From Obscuribacter phosphatis_A (lineage in GTDB: Bacteria; Cyanobacteriota; Vampirovibrionia; Obscuribacterales; Obscuribacteraceae): DNA of 64,000 nucleotides. Shown in pieces: positions 1 to 8,682 of the stretch (the stretch's first letter is position 1; each line of letters opens with the position of its first letter). The DNA lies in contig JAFLCK010000003.1 of NCBI GenBank assembly GCA_017303615.1, positions 186,001-250,000 of the forward strand, in the 5' to 3' direction. A program made the translations under genes and the position numbers. The notes under the pieces are model-generated. The model saw only the letters and a list, made by a program, of their open reading frames with translations, did not search any database and was not told where the DNA came from.

Positions 1-569
1 TCGAAACGACCGCCCAGTCCCACTTCAAAAACCTGTACCGTCGTATTCTCGGCAAAATAGAAGGCAGCCATGGCGGTCAAGACTTCAAACCAAGAAAGTC
101 CCCCCAGCTGAGCTCCTTCCTCTCGGCTCTGAAACTCTTCGTTTCTTGCTTTCACCACAGCCAACGCCCGGGCAAAATCTTCGTCGGCAATAATTTCATC
201 GTCTACGGCAAAACGCTCATTGAAGACCGACAAATGTGGTCCGGTAAACTTTCCCACCCGATAGCCAGCCCTATGCAATATTGCCGAACAAAAGGTGGAG
301 ACACTGCCCTTGCCATTGGTTCCACCCACGTGAATAAAGCGAAGCGCCTCTTTATACAGCGAAAAATAGGCTTGCATTCTCATCAGCCCGGGCTTTTCGA
401 TCGTCGGTCCCAAACCCTGCAAATAAGCGACGGCATCGCCATAGCCTAGACTTTCGGTTTTGGCTTTATCTGAACTGACCACTGGTGAAACCCATAAGAC
501 CGACCCAAAAAAGTCATAGGTTGCCATAAGAGTGTCACAACCTGCAAGTAATGTTTCTATATCTCCCAT
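1..569 (-). CDS. folC: Dihydrofolate/folylpolyglutamate synthase, N-terminal part (runs off left edge)
   Basis: The frame opens with ATG at 569 and continues past base 1 without a stop, so only about 189 N-terminal residues are present. The Mur-ligase-like ATP-binding loop HVGGTNGKGSVS is visible near residue 80, followed by the segment KFTGPHLSVFNERF and, at the edge, VGLGGRF. These are hallmark segments of FolC, which adds glutamate to folates in the cytoplasm and in many bacteria also makes dihydrofolate. It is divergent from the esterase gene, with only 17 bases between the two proposed starts. The family is secure; whether the enzyme is mono- or bifunctional cannot be told from this fragment. 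Confidence 0.93.
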   Translation of the reverse strand, partial: MGDIETLLAGCDTLMATYDFFGSVLWVSPVVSSDKAKTESLGYGDAVAYLQGLGPTIEKPGLMRMQAYFSLYKEALRFIHVGGTNGKGSVSTFCSAILHRAGYRVGKFTGPHLSVFNERFAVDDEIIADEDFARALAVVKARNEEFQSREEGAQLGGLSWFEVLTAMAAFYFAENTTVQVFEVGLGGRF

Positions 570-586
570 TTTCTTGAAGTAAATTT

Positions 587-1618
587 ATGGCGAACCTTGC
601 TAGAAATCCCGAACAACCCTCTTATCAGGCCCTCGAAGACCGAGAAGGGCGGAAAGGGGCAAACGAACAAAGCGAACCAGATTCGCTCTATATGAGACTG
701 GTAGACGAAGTCGGCTGCAGAGATTTCAACAAGACAAATTTCAAAACTTGCGATGTAAGCAGTCTAGACCTGCCCATACCCGGTACTACTTCGCTTGAAA
801 GAGTGAAGCTTTCCGACGGCTCAGAAGCCAGCTATAGAGTGCACATTCCTAAAGACTACGACGCCAATAAACCATTGCCTGTGGTGCTAATGTTTCACGG
901 CTATGGTCGCACACCGTCACAGGGCGGTGCCGAAAGAGGCGCCGCCGGTATGGAAGAAGTAACTGGTCTGAGCCAACTGGCCGACAGCGAAGGCTTTATC
1001 GCCGTCTACCCGGAAGGCAACCCGGAGAGGTCCTACTCTTGGAACAACGGTCAGTGGTTCTTCTCAGGTCGCGACGATAAAGAGATGACCAATAAGATAC
1101 TTGATACGGTACAAGAAAAACTGGCAGTTGATAAAGACCGAATCTATATTGTCGGTTATTCGCAAGGCGGCAGCTTTACCCACAATATAGCCAACAAACT
1201 ATCTGAGCGAGTGGCTGCTGTAGTCGAGAACGCCGGCTGGATGACCGGAAAGGAAGATCTGCCCAAGAGACCTTTTCCCATTCTTTCAATTCAATCCCGC
1301 ACCGATGATACAGTGCCCTATGACGGCAACCCTTGGTATAGCATTACCATGAAACCGGAAAGCTATACCCAAGACTTCTATCGCCGCGCCAACGGTATTG
1401 CGGGAGAGCCGGAGGTAGCCACCAGAGTAGGTTTGGACAATACAAAAATTGAAGAATATACCTGGAGAAACAGTCAAACTGGAAACCAGGTAAAGACAAT
1501 GGTCCTTAACGGACAAGGTCATCTCTGGTATGGTGGAAAAGGAGCGGAAGGCACCGCCATTGATACCACTAGAGAAGCCTGGAATTTCTTGAAGCAGTTT
1601 CGCCGCGTCGAAAGATAG
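587..1618 (+). CDS. PHB-depolymerase/feruloyl-esterase-like alpha/beta hydrolase (LpqC family)
   Basis: This 343-residue alpha/beta hydrolase has the oxyanion-hole segment LMFHGYGRTPSQGG (about 102-114), the nucleophile elbow GYSQGG with Ser192, a likely acid at Asp240/241 (SRTDDTVPY) and a catalytic His312 (NGQGHLWYGG). This order fits the COG3509 esterase family, which hydrolyses polyhydroxyalkanoate or aryl esters. No signal peptide is visible with this start, so it looks cytoplasmic, unlike many secreted relatives. The start is uncertain: there is no clear ribosome binding site and only 17 bases separate it from the divergent folC start. ATG at 692 is an alternative that keeps the whole fold. 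The substrate is unknown. Confidence 0.85.
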   Translation: MANLARNPEQPSYQALEDREGRKGANEQSEPDSLYMRLVDEVGCRDFNKTNFKTCDVSSLDLPIPGTTSLERVKLSDGSEASYRVHIPKDYDANKPLPVVLMFHGYGRTPSQGGAERGAAGMEEVTGLSQLADSEGFIAVYPEGNPERSYSWNNGQWFFSGRDDKEMTNKILDTVQEKLAVDKDRIYIVGYSQGGSFTHNIANKLSERVAAVVENAGWMTGKEDLPKRPFPILSIQSRTDDTVPYDGNPWYSITMKPESYTQDFYRRANGIAGEPEVATRVGLDNTKIEEYTWRNSQTGNQVKTMVLNGQGHLWYGGKGAEGTAIDTTREAWNFLKQFRRVER

Positions 1619-1647
1619 ATCATCTAGGAAAAGTCGTATAGTATAGA

Positions 1648-2223
1648 ATGGTCCTCATTTTAGAGAGAACCAACTTGACATTATTTACTCGCAGAAATCT
1701 AGTCGATAGCAGACGGGTGCACGAGGGCGGCATCATCTCGTTGCGGGTGGACAACCTCAAATCGGAGGAAGGACACGAAGCAATCAGGGAAGTGGTGGAA
1801 CATAACGGCGGAGTGGTGATTGCCTGCCAACTAGAGCCCGACACCGTACTTTTGGTTAAACAGTACCGCTACTCAATAGACAGTGAATTACTCGAATTAC
1901 CTGCCGGCCGAATCGAGAAAGGTGAAGATCCCTTTCCGGCGGCCCAAAGAGAACTGACAGAAGAAACCGGCTGGCAAGCTCAAAACTGGCAAGAAATAGG
2001 CAGAATTTATTCGGCACCGGGCTTTTGCGACGAGGTTCTTTACATGTACAGAGCCACCGACGCTGTTTTCAAGGGAAAAAATCTAGACTTTGATGAAGAA
2101 ACCGAAGTCTTGGAGTTGACCTTGGATGCAGCCTGGCAAATGGTCATAGAAGGTCGCATCAAAGATGCCAAGACCATTGCCGGACTGGGAATCTTAAGCC
2201 GCCTAAAAGAAGTGAAAGGCTGA
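1648..2223 (+). CDS. Nudix hydrolase, ADP-ribose pyrophosphatase-like
   Basis: The 191-residue protein carries a complete Nudix box at residues 87-109, with the consensus spacing G-x5-E-x7-REL-x-EE-x-G-W. Upstream are the strand EHNGGVVIACQ and the VKQYRY segment typical of NudF-like ADP-sugar pyrophosphatases, in which an LxLPAGRIE stretch leads into the box. The likely role is hydrolysis of ADP-ribose or a related nucleoside diphosphate sugar in the cytoplasm. It lies 29 bases after the esterase on the same strand and may be co-transcribed. The exact substrate is inference. Confidence 0.9.
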   Translation: MVLILERTNLTLFTRRNLVDSRRVHEGGIISLRVDNLKSEEGHEAIREVVEHNGGVVIACQLEPDTVLLVKQYRYSIDSELLELPAGRIEKGEDPFPAAQRELTEETGWQAQNWQEIGRIYSAPGFCDEVLYMYRATDAVFKGKNLDFDEETEVLELTLDAAWQMVIEGRIKDAKTIAGLGILSRLKEVKG

Positions 2224-2301
2224 AGCTTAGCGAAGATTAAGAAGCAGCGCGTATAAAGTGCTAAAATTTGGTTTGGTTAGTCGTAATTTTTGAGGTTGAA
2301 A

Positions 2302-2556
2302 ATGGCGAACAAAGGCGACAAGAGCGGCTCTTCACTGCCCTTCATGGCTATGATCTACATGGCGATTTTCTCGGCATTGATTGTCGGAGCCTCTTTTGAA
2401 GTAATCAAATACTGGCCTTTGCCTGTGAGCGTTGTTCCCTATATGGACTTCAAAGGTGGAGCCATTTGGGGTGCCGTTACTGGAGCTATCTTTGGTCTAA
2501 TCATCGGCTTTGTCACCGATGACAGCCACTTCCAGGAAGAAGAAGCCCAAGGCTAA
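2302..2556 (+). CDS. Small membrane protein, two predicted helices, unknown function
   Basis: I start this 84-residue protein at ATG 2302 because GAGG lies 6 bases upstream; a TTG 12 bases earlier is in frame but less likely. After a short polar N-terminus there is one hydrophobic helix (about residues 14-33) and a second glycine-rich one (about 50-70), then an acidic tail ending EEEAQG. I recognise no family. It is followed directly by a strong intrinsic terminator, so it ends the small unit that begins with the esterase or Nudix gene. Confidence 0.7.
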   Translation: MANKGDKSGSSLPFMAMIYMAIFSALIVGASFEVIKYWPLPVSVVPYMDFKGGAIWGAVTGAIFGLIIGFVTDDSHFQEEEAQG

Positions 2557-2579
2557 AACAAAAGGTCTGATAATTATGA

Positions 2580-2611
2580 AAACGAGGGGAGAGATCCTCT
2601 CGTTTCTTTTT
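2580..2611 (+). terminator. Intrinsic terminator after the small membrane protein
   Basis: An 11-bp stem (2580-2590 with 2595-2605, one G-T pair) closes on a GAGA loop and is followed by CTTTTTC on the plus strand. It sits 23 bases after the stop at 2556. Confidence 0.85.
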
Positions 2612-2737
2612 CTCCATGTCTATTTCCGACACTACCTCCCTTCTGCACCGGCGTTCCTTTCTTTTCTCTTGCCGCAAACTGCATAGAGCCACGACTAAAG
2701 GGGTATAGGCTTAAACAGAGCGGAAGGTCGAAGGTAA

Positions 2738-5095
2738 ATGCAGGGCGCAAACTTCAGGATGCCGTCGGTGGACGGTCCAAACAATTTGGAAAGAGGTAGA
2801 ACTCTTTGCCAGCAAGGTCTCTTTCATGAGGCAGTGCCCTTTTTCGAGACGGCGTTGGCCATGGCCCAGCGCAATTTTGGGGAGAACGCACCCGAAATAG
2901 CAGAGTACCTGGAAGATCTCGGAGATGCTTATGCGGCCGTAGAGCGGGCCAGCGAATCGCTCATGGTTTTTGACCGACTTTACCGGCTGGCTGAGCGAAT
3001 TTTAGGGCCGAATCATCCCCAGATAGTCTCAGTTCTCTGGAAGATGTCTATCTTGGCCGAAAGGTTGGGCAATGTCGGTGATTCTTATGAAATGTGCAAT
3101 CAAGCTCTTGGTAGAGCCAGGCTATGTCTTAGACCGGATGATGAACTGGCCAAGGCGGTGGTGGAACGCTTTGCCTATCTAAACGAGATCTTGCAAAACT
3201 ATAATGCTCAACCAAGTACCAGCCCATACGAACAGGCGCCTCAAGATACTTTAAGCCAGGTCAGTCAACCCCCTGCAAATTCAGGCAATCCGCTCGACCT
3301 CATGTCGAACGAAATAGTAAGCAATCCTTATTCGGTTTACGAAGATCCCCGCAAAAGCAATGTGGAAGCCGCCGAAAGCCAGGCGCCGAACCAAGAACAA
3401 GTTCATAGCCATGAGCAAGCTGAATATCTACAGACCGGCTATGAGCAAGCCGCTCAAGTTAATGCATATCAAGCCAGCATAAATCAAGCCAACAGCTATC
3501 AGGCAAATAACTATCAGGAAGCGCCTCAGCCTGCCGCCATGCCCGCCGGAGAGATAGGCAGTATTTTCTCCGGCAAGGGTGAAATCGCCCGCAGCCCCTT
3601 CAGTCAGTCTTTGAATCAGGCCCTTGGTAGTACGTCGGCTATAGACTATGACGCCTTACCAAACAGCGCCAGAGGTCTCGATGCCGAATATCTGGAAGCA
3701 AACAAAAGAGCCGCCCTGCCAGGTCATCTCACTGAATCTTCCGTCTTTGGCCAAAGGGATACCGGCTATCTGCCCGAAGAAGAAGACTACAACATAAGCG
3801 ATATCGAAAATCTCACCGGCAGACGCACGCCCAAGGTAGAACACGGCGCCAAGAAAGCCCGCAAATTTGCCCAAGAAGCAGATAAGCGCATTGTGATCGG
3901 GCGAATGCTCAAAGAATATCTCATTCCCATTGCCGCCCTTGTGGTGCTGGGCGGAATAATAATTTATGGCACCCTGCCGCTTTTGCAGCCCCGGAAAGAG
4001 AAAGAGCCGGTCGGCAAAGGCAGTATAGTAGAAGCCAAGTATCTCACCGGCGACTTAGAAAAATCAATTGAACTATTGAGCGGCGACCGCGCCCGCATAG
4101 TCACCGCCGGCAGCGCCATGATTGTGCCCGCCAAAAAGCTTGAAAACAATCTCGGCAGCTACTTTGAACTAATCGCCAATTCACTTACAGAAAAACAGCT
4201 TCTGCTAAACAAAGTAGAAAATGGTTATGAAAGCGAAGAAGGAACTATCTATTACAATGCCGTTGAGCGCGAGATGCTGGTGGTAGAAAAAATGCGGCAG
4301 CTGGCTCGGTTTGCCCAAAGTATCTTCTGGCAGACAGGCAGTTATCCGGTGATAATCACACCTCAAATCAGCACCGAATTTTCATATATAAATCCTTTCG
4401 ACAACAAAACTTGGAATATTCCAATCAAGCAGGTACCGGCTCGAACAGAGAGCTATGACAGCCTTGAGTTAACGCTCGAGACAGGTGCTACAGTCATGGA
4501 TAGTGAAATTAACAAGCCGGGAAATATCGCAGCCTATGTCTCTATCTCAGGCGAGAAAAATAATGCCCAAAAAACAAATGCCTTTTATTTGCGAGGCGTC
4601 GGCAGAAACGGCGAACTAATCAGACAGTCCAAACCAGGCTTGTTTCTTGCCGTCAAGGCAGATAATGCAATCATGGGCGGGCTGCAGCAACAAACCGCCC
4701 CACCTGAAAAACCTAAAGCGAAAGAGACTAAACGAAGTTCTCGCAAAAGAGATAGCAAAAAATCACCGGTCAAAAAAGAAATAAGCAAAGACAATGCCGA
4801 AGCAGCTCCAGCTAAGCCGGTTCCGGTTCCCCAAATAGAAGAAATAACTCCATCCAAACCAACCCGGCTATGGATTATAAACGGGGCATCGGTTCCACTA
4901 GTCGTATTGCATTTCGGTTTGGCAATATCTTTAGCCGCTCTTACCCTAATCACTTTTGCCATTTCACGCATGGAAGGGGTGGATATCAAAGGAGAAAGAA
5001 CAACCAATCAAAATCACATTGTCCTTGGCATATCACTCTTCTTTTTCTTGGCCACCTGTGCCGCCTTGGTAATTCAGATGACCGTATATTCTTAG
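2738..5095 (+). CDS. Large TPR protein with three membrane segments, unknown function
   Basis: This 785-residue protein begins with TPR-like helical repeats (about 15-150) of the kinesin-light-chain type, with alternating segments such as GLFHEAVPFFETALAMAQ. A long Gln/Asn/Ala-rich low-complexity linker follows (about 160-290). A transmembrane helix lies near 394-414, then a soluble domain of about 230 residues, a Lys/Pro-rich linker (about 655-705) and two C-terminal helices (about 717-742 and 760-785). I recognise no enzyme motif. The layout suggests a scaffold with soluble domains held at the membrane. It has its own upstream region after the terminator at 2611 and is convergent with the methyltransferase gene. 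Confidence 0.85.
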   Translation: MQGANFRMPSVDGPNNLERGRTLCQQGLFHEAVPFFETALAMAQRNFGENAPEIAEYLEDLGDAYAAVERASESLMVFDRLYRLAERILGPNHPQIVSVLWKMSILAERLGNVGDSYEMCNQALGRARLCLRPDDELAKAVVERFAYLNEILQNYNAQPSTSPYEQAPQDTLSQVSQPPANSGNPLDLMSNEIVSNPYSVYEDPRKSNVEAAESQAPNQEQVHSHEQAEYLQTGYEQAAQVNAYQASINQANSYQANNYQEAPQPAAMPAGEIGSIFSGKGEIARSPFSQSLNQALGSTSAIDYDALPNSARGLDAEYLEANKRAALPGHLTESSVFGQRDTGYLPEEEDYNISDIENLTGRRTPKVEHGAKKARKFAQEADKRIVIGRMLKEYLIPIAALVVLGGIIIYGTLPLLQPRKEKEPVGKGSIVEAKYLTGDLEKSIELLSGDRARIVTAGSAMIVPAKKLENNLGSYFELIANSLTEKQLLLNKVENGYESEEGTIYYNAVEREMLVVEKMRQLARFAQSIFWQTGSYPVIITPQISTEFSYINPFDNKTWNIPIKQVPARTESYDSLELTLETGATVMDSEINKPGNIAAYVSISGEKNNAQKTNAFYLRGVGRNGELIRQSKPGLFLAVKADNAIMGGLQQQTAPPEKPKAKETKRSSRKRDSKKSPVKKEISKDNAEAAPAKPVPVPQIEEITPSKPTRLWIINGASVPLVVLHFGLAISLAALTLITFAISRMEGVDIKGERTTNQNHIVLGISLFFFLATCAALVIQMTVYS

Positions 5096-5150
5096 CCTTT
5101 TACTGAAATTACAAACAAAGAAACTAACAAGCAAAAGCGACAAGCCTTAG

Positions 5151-5945
5151 TCAGGCAAAAAACTCAGAAATGAGATAAGAAGCAGCACCGAATGCTACCG
5201 AAACATTGAGCGACTCTTTGCGCCCGCGCATGGTCAAATGACAAATATGCTCGCAATAGGTCTGGGCCTCGTGCGAAACGCCGGTCACTTCGTTGCCCAC
5301 CACCAAAGCCAGGGGGCGTCGCAAAGCGCCCGACTGCAGGGAAGAATAGAGCGAGGTGGAAAGAGCGTTCTTCTCTAAAGCAACGATCTGATAGCCGCGC
5401 TCGGCAAGATCGCTTAGACATTCAGTAATAAAGGGATAGAAATACCAGGGCACAAAGTCTTCAGCTCCCAGCGACACTTTGGCAATCTCTTTGCGCGGCG
5501 GCAAACCAGTAATACCGCAAAGGAACAAGCGCGAGAACCCCGCACCATCGGCGGTGCGGAAGATGGCACCGACATTATGCAAACTTCTTAAATCTTCAAT
5601 CACTACTACCAGAGGGGAATTACCAGATTTATTTGCAGCAAGAAAAGCGCTGCGATCATTGACGCTCAGATGCTTTTGTAATTCCCTAAACAGCTCAACC
5701 TTATGGGTCATCTCTCTAAAATGTCTGCCGGTACGAGGGGTAAAAGGACGACCGCAAGTCGGGCAAAAACAAGCCGGCAAACCATCTGGCCCTACAGCGG
5801 CGCGGGCCAATTCGTTGCGAAAGCGCGTGGCAAAAGGGGCATTATCTCTGGGTCCCGCTTCTAGCTCTAAGAGCTGTAAATTAAAGCTGGAGCAGTCAGT
5901 ATAGGGACAACGCCAGTTCCAGTCCTCAATTTCAGGGCTAGACAT
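5151..5945 (-). CDS. SpoU/TrmH-family RNA 2'-O-methyltransferase with N-terminal zinc-ribbon-like domain
   Basis: The C-terminal part (about 112-264) has the three SpoU motifs: IEDLRSLHNVGAIFRTADGAGF (117-137), LALVVGNEVTGVS (212-224) and SLNVSVAFGAASYL (245-258). These form the trefoil knot that binds S-adenosylmethionine and methylates a ribose 2'-OH in tRNA or rRNA. The first 70 residues are unusual for the family: Cys13/Cys18 and Cys61/Cys64 (CPTCGRPF) look like a split zinc ribbon, perhaps an RNA-binding module. It is followed upstream by a TPR gene 15 bases away, so the two probably share a transcript. The target RNA position is unknown. Confidence 0.88.
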   Translation of the reverse strand: MSSPEIEDWNWRCPYTDCSSFNLQLLELEAGPRDNAPFATRFRNELARAAVGPDGLPACFCPTCGRPFTPRTGRHFREMTHKVELFRELQKHLSVNDRSAFLAANKSGNSPLVVVIEDLRSLHNVGAIFRTADGAGFSRLFLCGITGLPPRKEIAKVSLGAEDFVPWYFYPFITECLSDLAERGYQIVALEKNALSTSLYSSLQSGALRRPLALVVGNEVTGVSHEAQTYCEHICHLTMRGRKESLNVSVAFGAASYLISEFFA

Positions 5946-5960
5946 AAGATTGCCACTTGA

Positions 5961-6584
5961 TCATTTCTTCAGCTTATTCTCGATGCCGGTGGCAAAGGTC
6001 TCCATCTGACCGGCGATACCATCTCGATTGGTCTTTCTGAGCAAATCGGCATAATTGCGCAACAGATTAATTAGTTCGGGGCTGGAATTGCCCAGAGTTT
6101 TGTTCTTGACGTCCAAGCTCTTGCGATAGTGGGCATCGGCTTGATCATATTTTTCTTGGGCATGCAGAGCAAGCGCCAATAAATAAGTGAGACGCCCTAC
6201 TTCTATGTGGTCGGCCCCAAAAATAGCCTTTTTAATATTGAGGCTCTTTTCAAGATGGTTATGGGCTTCGGCGTACCGACCGGCACTAAAGAGCACTACA
6301 CCTAAGTTACGTTCCAACACAGCCACATCTTTGCATTCCTTGCCCTGCTCATCTTTTCTGAGCACCAGGGCCCGTTTCAGCAAGAATTCAGCCTCATCGT
6401 ACTCGCCGCGGTGAAAGCGAGTCATTGCCAAACCTTCTAAAGAGACTACTTGCCGGCCGTCCCCATCGGGAAAGCCTTCAGTTTCCTTCAAGGCGGCTTC
6501 CCAATCGGTAACGGCGGTCTGCCAATCACTGGACTGCATTGCCTTTTGCGCCGACTGCTTGAGATCCTCAAAAACTAATGACAT
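5961..6584 (-). CDS. Cytoplasmic TPR protein (TPR_12/kinesin-light-chain type)
   Basis: The 207 residues consist almost entirely of TPR units, with repeats of the form RYAEAHNHLEKSLNIKKAIFG and KYDQADAHYRKSLDVKNKTLG at about 42-residue spacing. No signal peptide or membrane helix is visible. Such proteins act as protein-interaction scaffolds and no specific partner can be named. It lies upstream of, and on the same strand as, the zinc-ribbon methyltransferase, and is divergent from acsA across a 192-base spacer. Confidence 0.82.
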   Translation of the reverse strand: MSLVFEDLKQSAQKAMQSSDWQTAVTDWEAALKETEGFPDGDGRQVVSLEGLAMTRFHRGEYDEAEFLLKRALVLRKDEQGKECKDVAVLERNLGVVLFSAGRYAEAHNHLEKSLNIKKAIFGADHIEVGRLTYLLALALHAQEKYDQADAHYRKSLDVKNKTLGNSSPELINLLRNYADLLRKTNRDGIAGQMETFATGIENKLKK

Positions 6585-6776
6585 TTTCGTCTCTCTTTCA
6601 TGATGTACTGAAGATGCTGCTATGACTTACTAATACCCATTTTCGTTAGAAATTTCTAGCGTACCCCCTGTCTATCTATGTAGTTTTGTTTCTAAGCGCT
6701 AGACTATGCGTTCTATGGATTACTCAAGGGATTAATCAAAGAAACTCACGCTTCAAGCAGAGCCGGGAGGAAATTT

Positions 6777-8576
6777 ATGAAGCTTGCTCAAGAAACACCG
6801 AGCAAAAACACCACCGAAGAAAAGACGCCTGAAAAGAAAAAAACTGGGCGAAAAGAACTGATTAAGAAGTTCCCGGTCAAATGCAATCTTGAAGAATACG
6901 CCACCACTTACGATACCTTTACCTGGGAAGATGCCCGCTCTGAAATCTCCTACTTCCAGGACGGCAAGGTCAACGCCGCCTACAATGCCGTAGACAGGCA
7001 TCTCACCGACGGACGCAAAAACAAAGTGGCTCTATACAGCGTCGATGCCGCCGGCCAGGTGCAAAAATTCACCTTCCAAGAAATCCATGATGCCGCAAAC
7101 AAAATGGGCAATGCCCTCAAAGCCCTCGGCATCAAAAAAGGCGACCGTGTCTTTGTCTTCCTTCCCCGCGTACCCGAGTTGTACATAGCCACTATCGCCA
7201 TAGCCAAGATAGGCGCCATAGCTGGTCCGCTCTTCTCGGCCTTCGGACCAGACGCTCTCAAAGACCGTCTGCAAGATTCCGAAGCCAAGATAGTGATCAC
7301 CAATCCGGCTTTGAAAGACAAACTGGATGCAATCAAGAAAGACCTGCCTGATCTTGAACACGTAGTCATAGTCGGCGCCGACAAGAAGAAGCTAGGCAAA
7401 GGTGAACTATCCTACGAAGACTTGGTCGCCGGTCAGTCGAGCGAATTAACCTGCGAAAAGACTGATCCGGAAGATCCGCTCTATTTGCTTTATACAAGCG
7501 GCACAACCGGCAAACCTAAAGGGGTAGTGCATGTGCATGCCGACATAATCGGGCATCATATGACCACCAAGTGGGTGCTCGACCTGCGCGACGACGACAT
7601 TTATTGGTGCACAGCCGACCCAGGTTGGGTGACCGGCACAGTCTATGGAATTTTCGGACCTTGGTCTAATGGCGCTTCGGTGGTCAGCTATGAAGGCAGA
7701 TTCGATGCCGCCAGCTGGTACAAAGTCATTGACGAACTGAAGGTAACAGTCTGGTATACAGCCCCCACAGCTTTGCGCATGCTGATGAAGGCAGGCGATG
7801 ATGTGGTTTATGAACACAGTCTCGATAGCCTCAGACATATTCTTTCGGTGGGAGAACCGCTCAACCCTGAAGTAGTGAGATGGGGCATGAAAGTCTATGG
7901 ACTGCCGATTCACGACAATTGGTGGCAAACTGAAACCGGCATGCAACTTATTGCCAACTTGCCCTGCAACCCAATCAGACCAGGCTCTATGGGCAAGCCA
8001 CTGCCCGGCGTCTATGCTGCCGTAGTTAACGAAAACGGCGAAGAAGTAGCGGCTGGCGAACTGGGTAAGCTGGTGGTCAAGCCGGGCTGGCCGAGCATGC
8101 TCAGAACAATTTGGAGAAATGAAGCCAAGTATCAAGAGTACTTCAAGATTCCGGGCTGGTATTTCTCGGGAGACAACGCCTGGAAAGACGAAGATGGTTA
8201 TTTCTGGTTTGTGGGCAGAGCCGACGATGTCATCAATACAAGCGGACATAGAGTCGGTCCCTTCGAAGTAGAATCGGCTCTGGTTGAGCATAAAGCAGTG
8301 GCTGAAGCCGGAGTAATCGGCAAACCGGACAAAGAAAGAGGCGAAATCATCAAAGCCTTTGTGGTTCTGGCTAACGGTTACACAGCTTCGGACGAATTAC
8401 TTGACGACATCAAAGAATTCACAAAGAAGCAACTGGCAGCCCATGCCTACCCGCGCGAAATAGAAGTAAAAGCCAGCCTACCCAAAACTCGCTCGGGCAA
8501 GATCATGCGCCGACTGCTTAAAGCTTGGGAACTAGGCCTGCCCACAGGCGATACCTCGTCTCTAGAAGATGACTGA
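6777..8576 (+). CDS. acsA: Acetyl-CoA synthetase (AMP-forming), AcsA-type
   Basis: The 599-residue enzyme belongs to the ANL adenylating superfamily. It activates acetate with ATP and transfers it to CoA. The phosphate-binding A3 loop LLYTSGTTGKPKGVVH lies near 237-252. The segments DIYWCTADPGWVTGTVYGIF and the A5 block NWWQTETG are typical of acetyl-CoA synthetases. The A10 lysine is Lys575 in KTRSGKIMRR, the residue whose acetylation switches off this family. The overall pattern is closer to Bacillus AcsA than to the longer proteobacterial Acs. ATG 6777 is preceded by a strong GGGAGGA. A perfect terminator follows, so it is probably monocistronic. Confidence 0.92.
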   Translation: MKLAQETPSKNTTEEKTPEKKKTGRKELIKKFPVKCNLEEYATTYDTFTWEDARSEISYFQDGKVNAAYNAVDRHLTDGRKNKVALYSVDAAGQVQKFTFQEIHDAANKMGNALKALGIKKGDRVFVFLPRVPELYIATIAIAKIGAIAGPLFSAFGPDALKDRLQDSEAKIVITNPALKDKLDAIKKDLPDLEHVVIVGADKKKLGKGELSYEDLVAGQSSELTCEKTDPEDPLYLLYTSGTTGKPKGVVHVHADIIGHHMTTKWVLDLRDDDIYWCTADPGWVTGTVYGIFGPWSNGASVVSYEGRFDAASWYKVIDELKVTVWYTAPTALRMLMKAGDDVVYEHSLDSLRHILSVGEPLNPEVVRWGMKVYGLPIHDNWWQTETGMQLIANLPCNPIRPGSMGKPLPGVYAAVVNENGEEVAAGELGKLVVKPGWPSMLRTIWRNEAKYQEYFKIPGWYFSGDNAWKDEDGYFWFVGRADDVINTSGHRVGPFEVESALVEHKAVAEAGVIGKPDKERGEIIKAFVVLANGYTASDELLDDIKEFTKKQLAAHAYPREIEVKASLPKTRSGKIMRRLLKAWELGLPTGDTSSLEDD

Positions 8577-8600
8577 TTAAAGCCTCAGCTTTAACTTTGG

Positions 8601-8640
8601 AAAAGAGAGATTGGCAAACAATCTCTCTTTTCTTATCTTT
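8601..8640 (+). terminator. Intrinsic terminator after acsA
   Basis: A perfect 12-bp stem (8601-8612 with 8620-8631) with a 7-base loop is followed by a T-rich run. The A-rich left arm makes it partly symmetrical, but no minus-strand gene ends here. Confidence 0.9.
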
Positions 8641-8682
8641 GTCTACAGTCGTTCGTCGCCTAAACAGTTAAACTAAACTTCC

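Noticed and set aside
7446..8291. 281-codon open frame antisense to acsA
   Set aside because: It mirrors the codon pattern of acsA, has no recognisable domain and no binding site.
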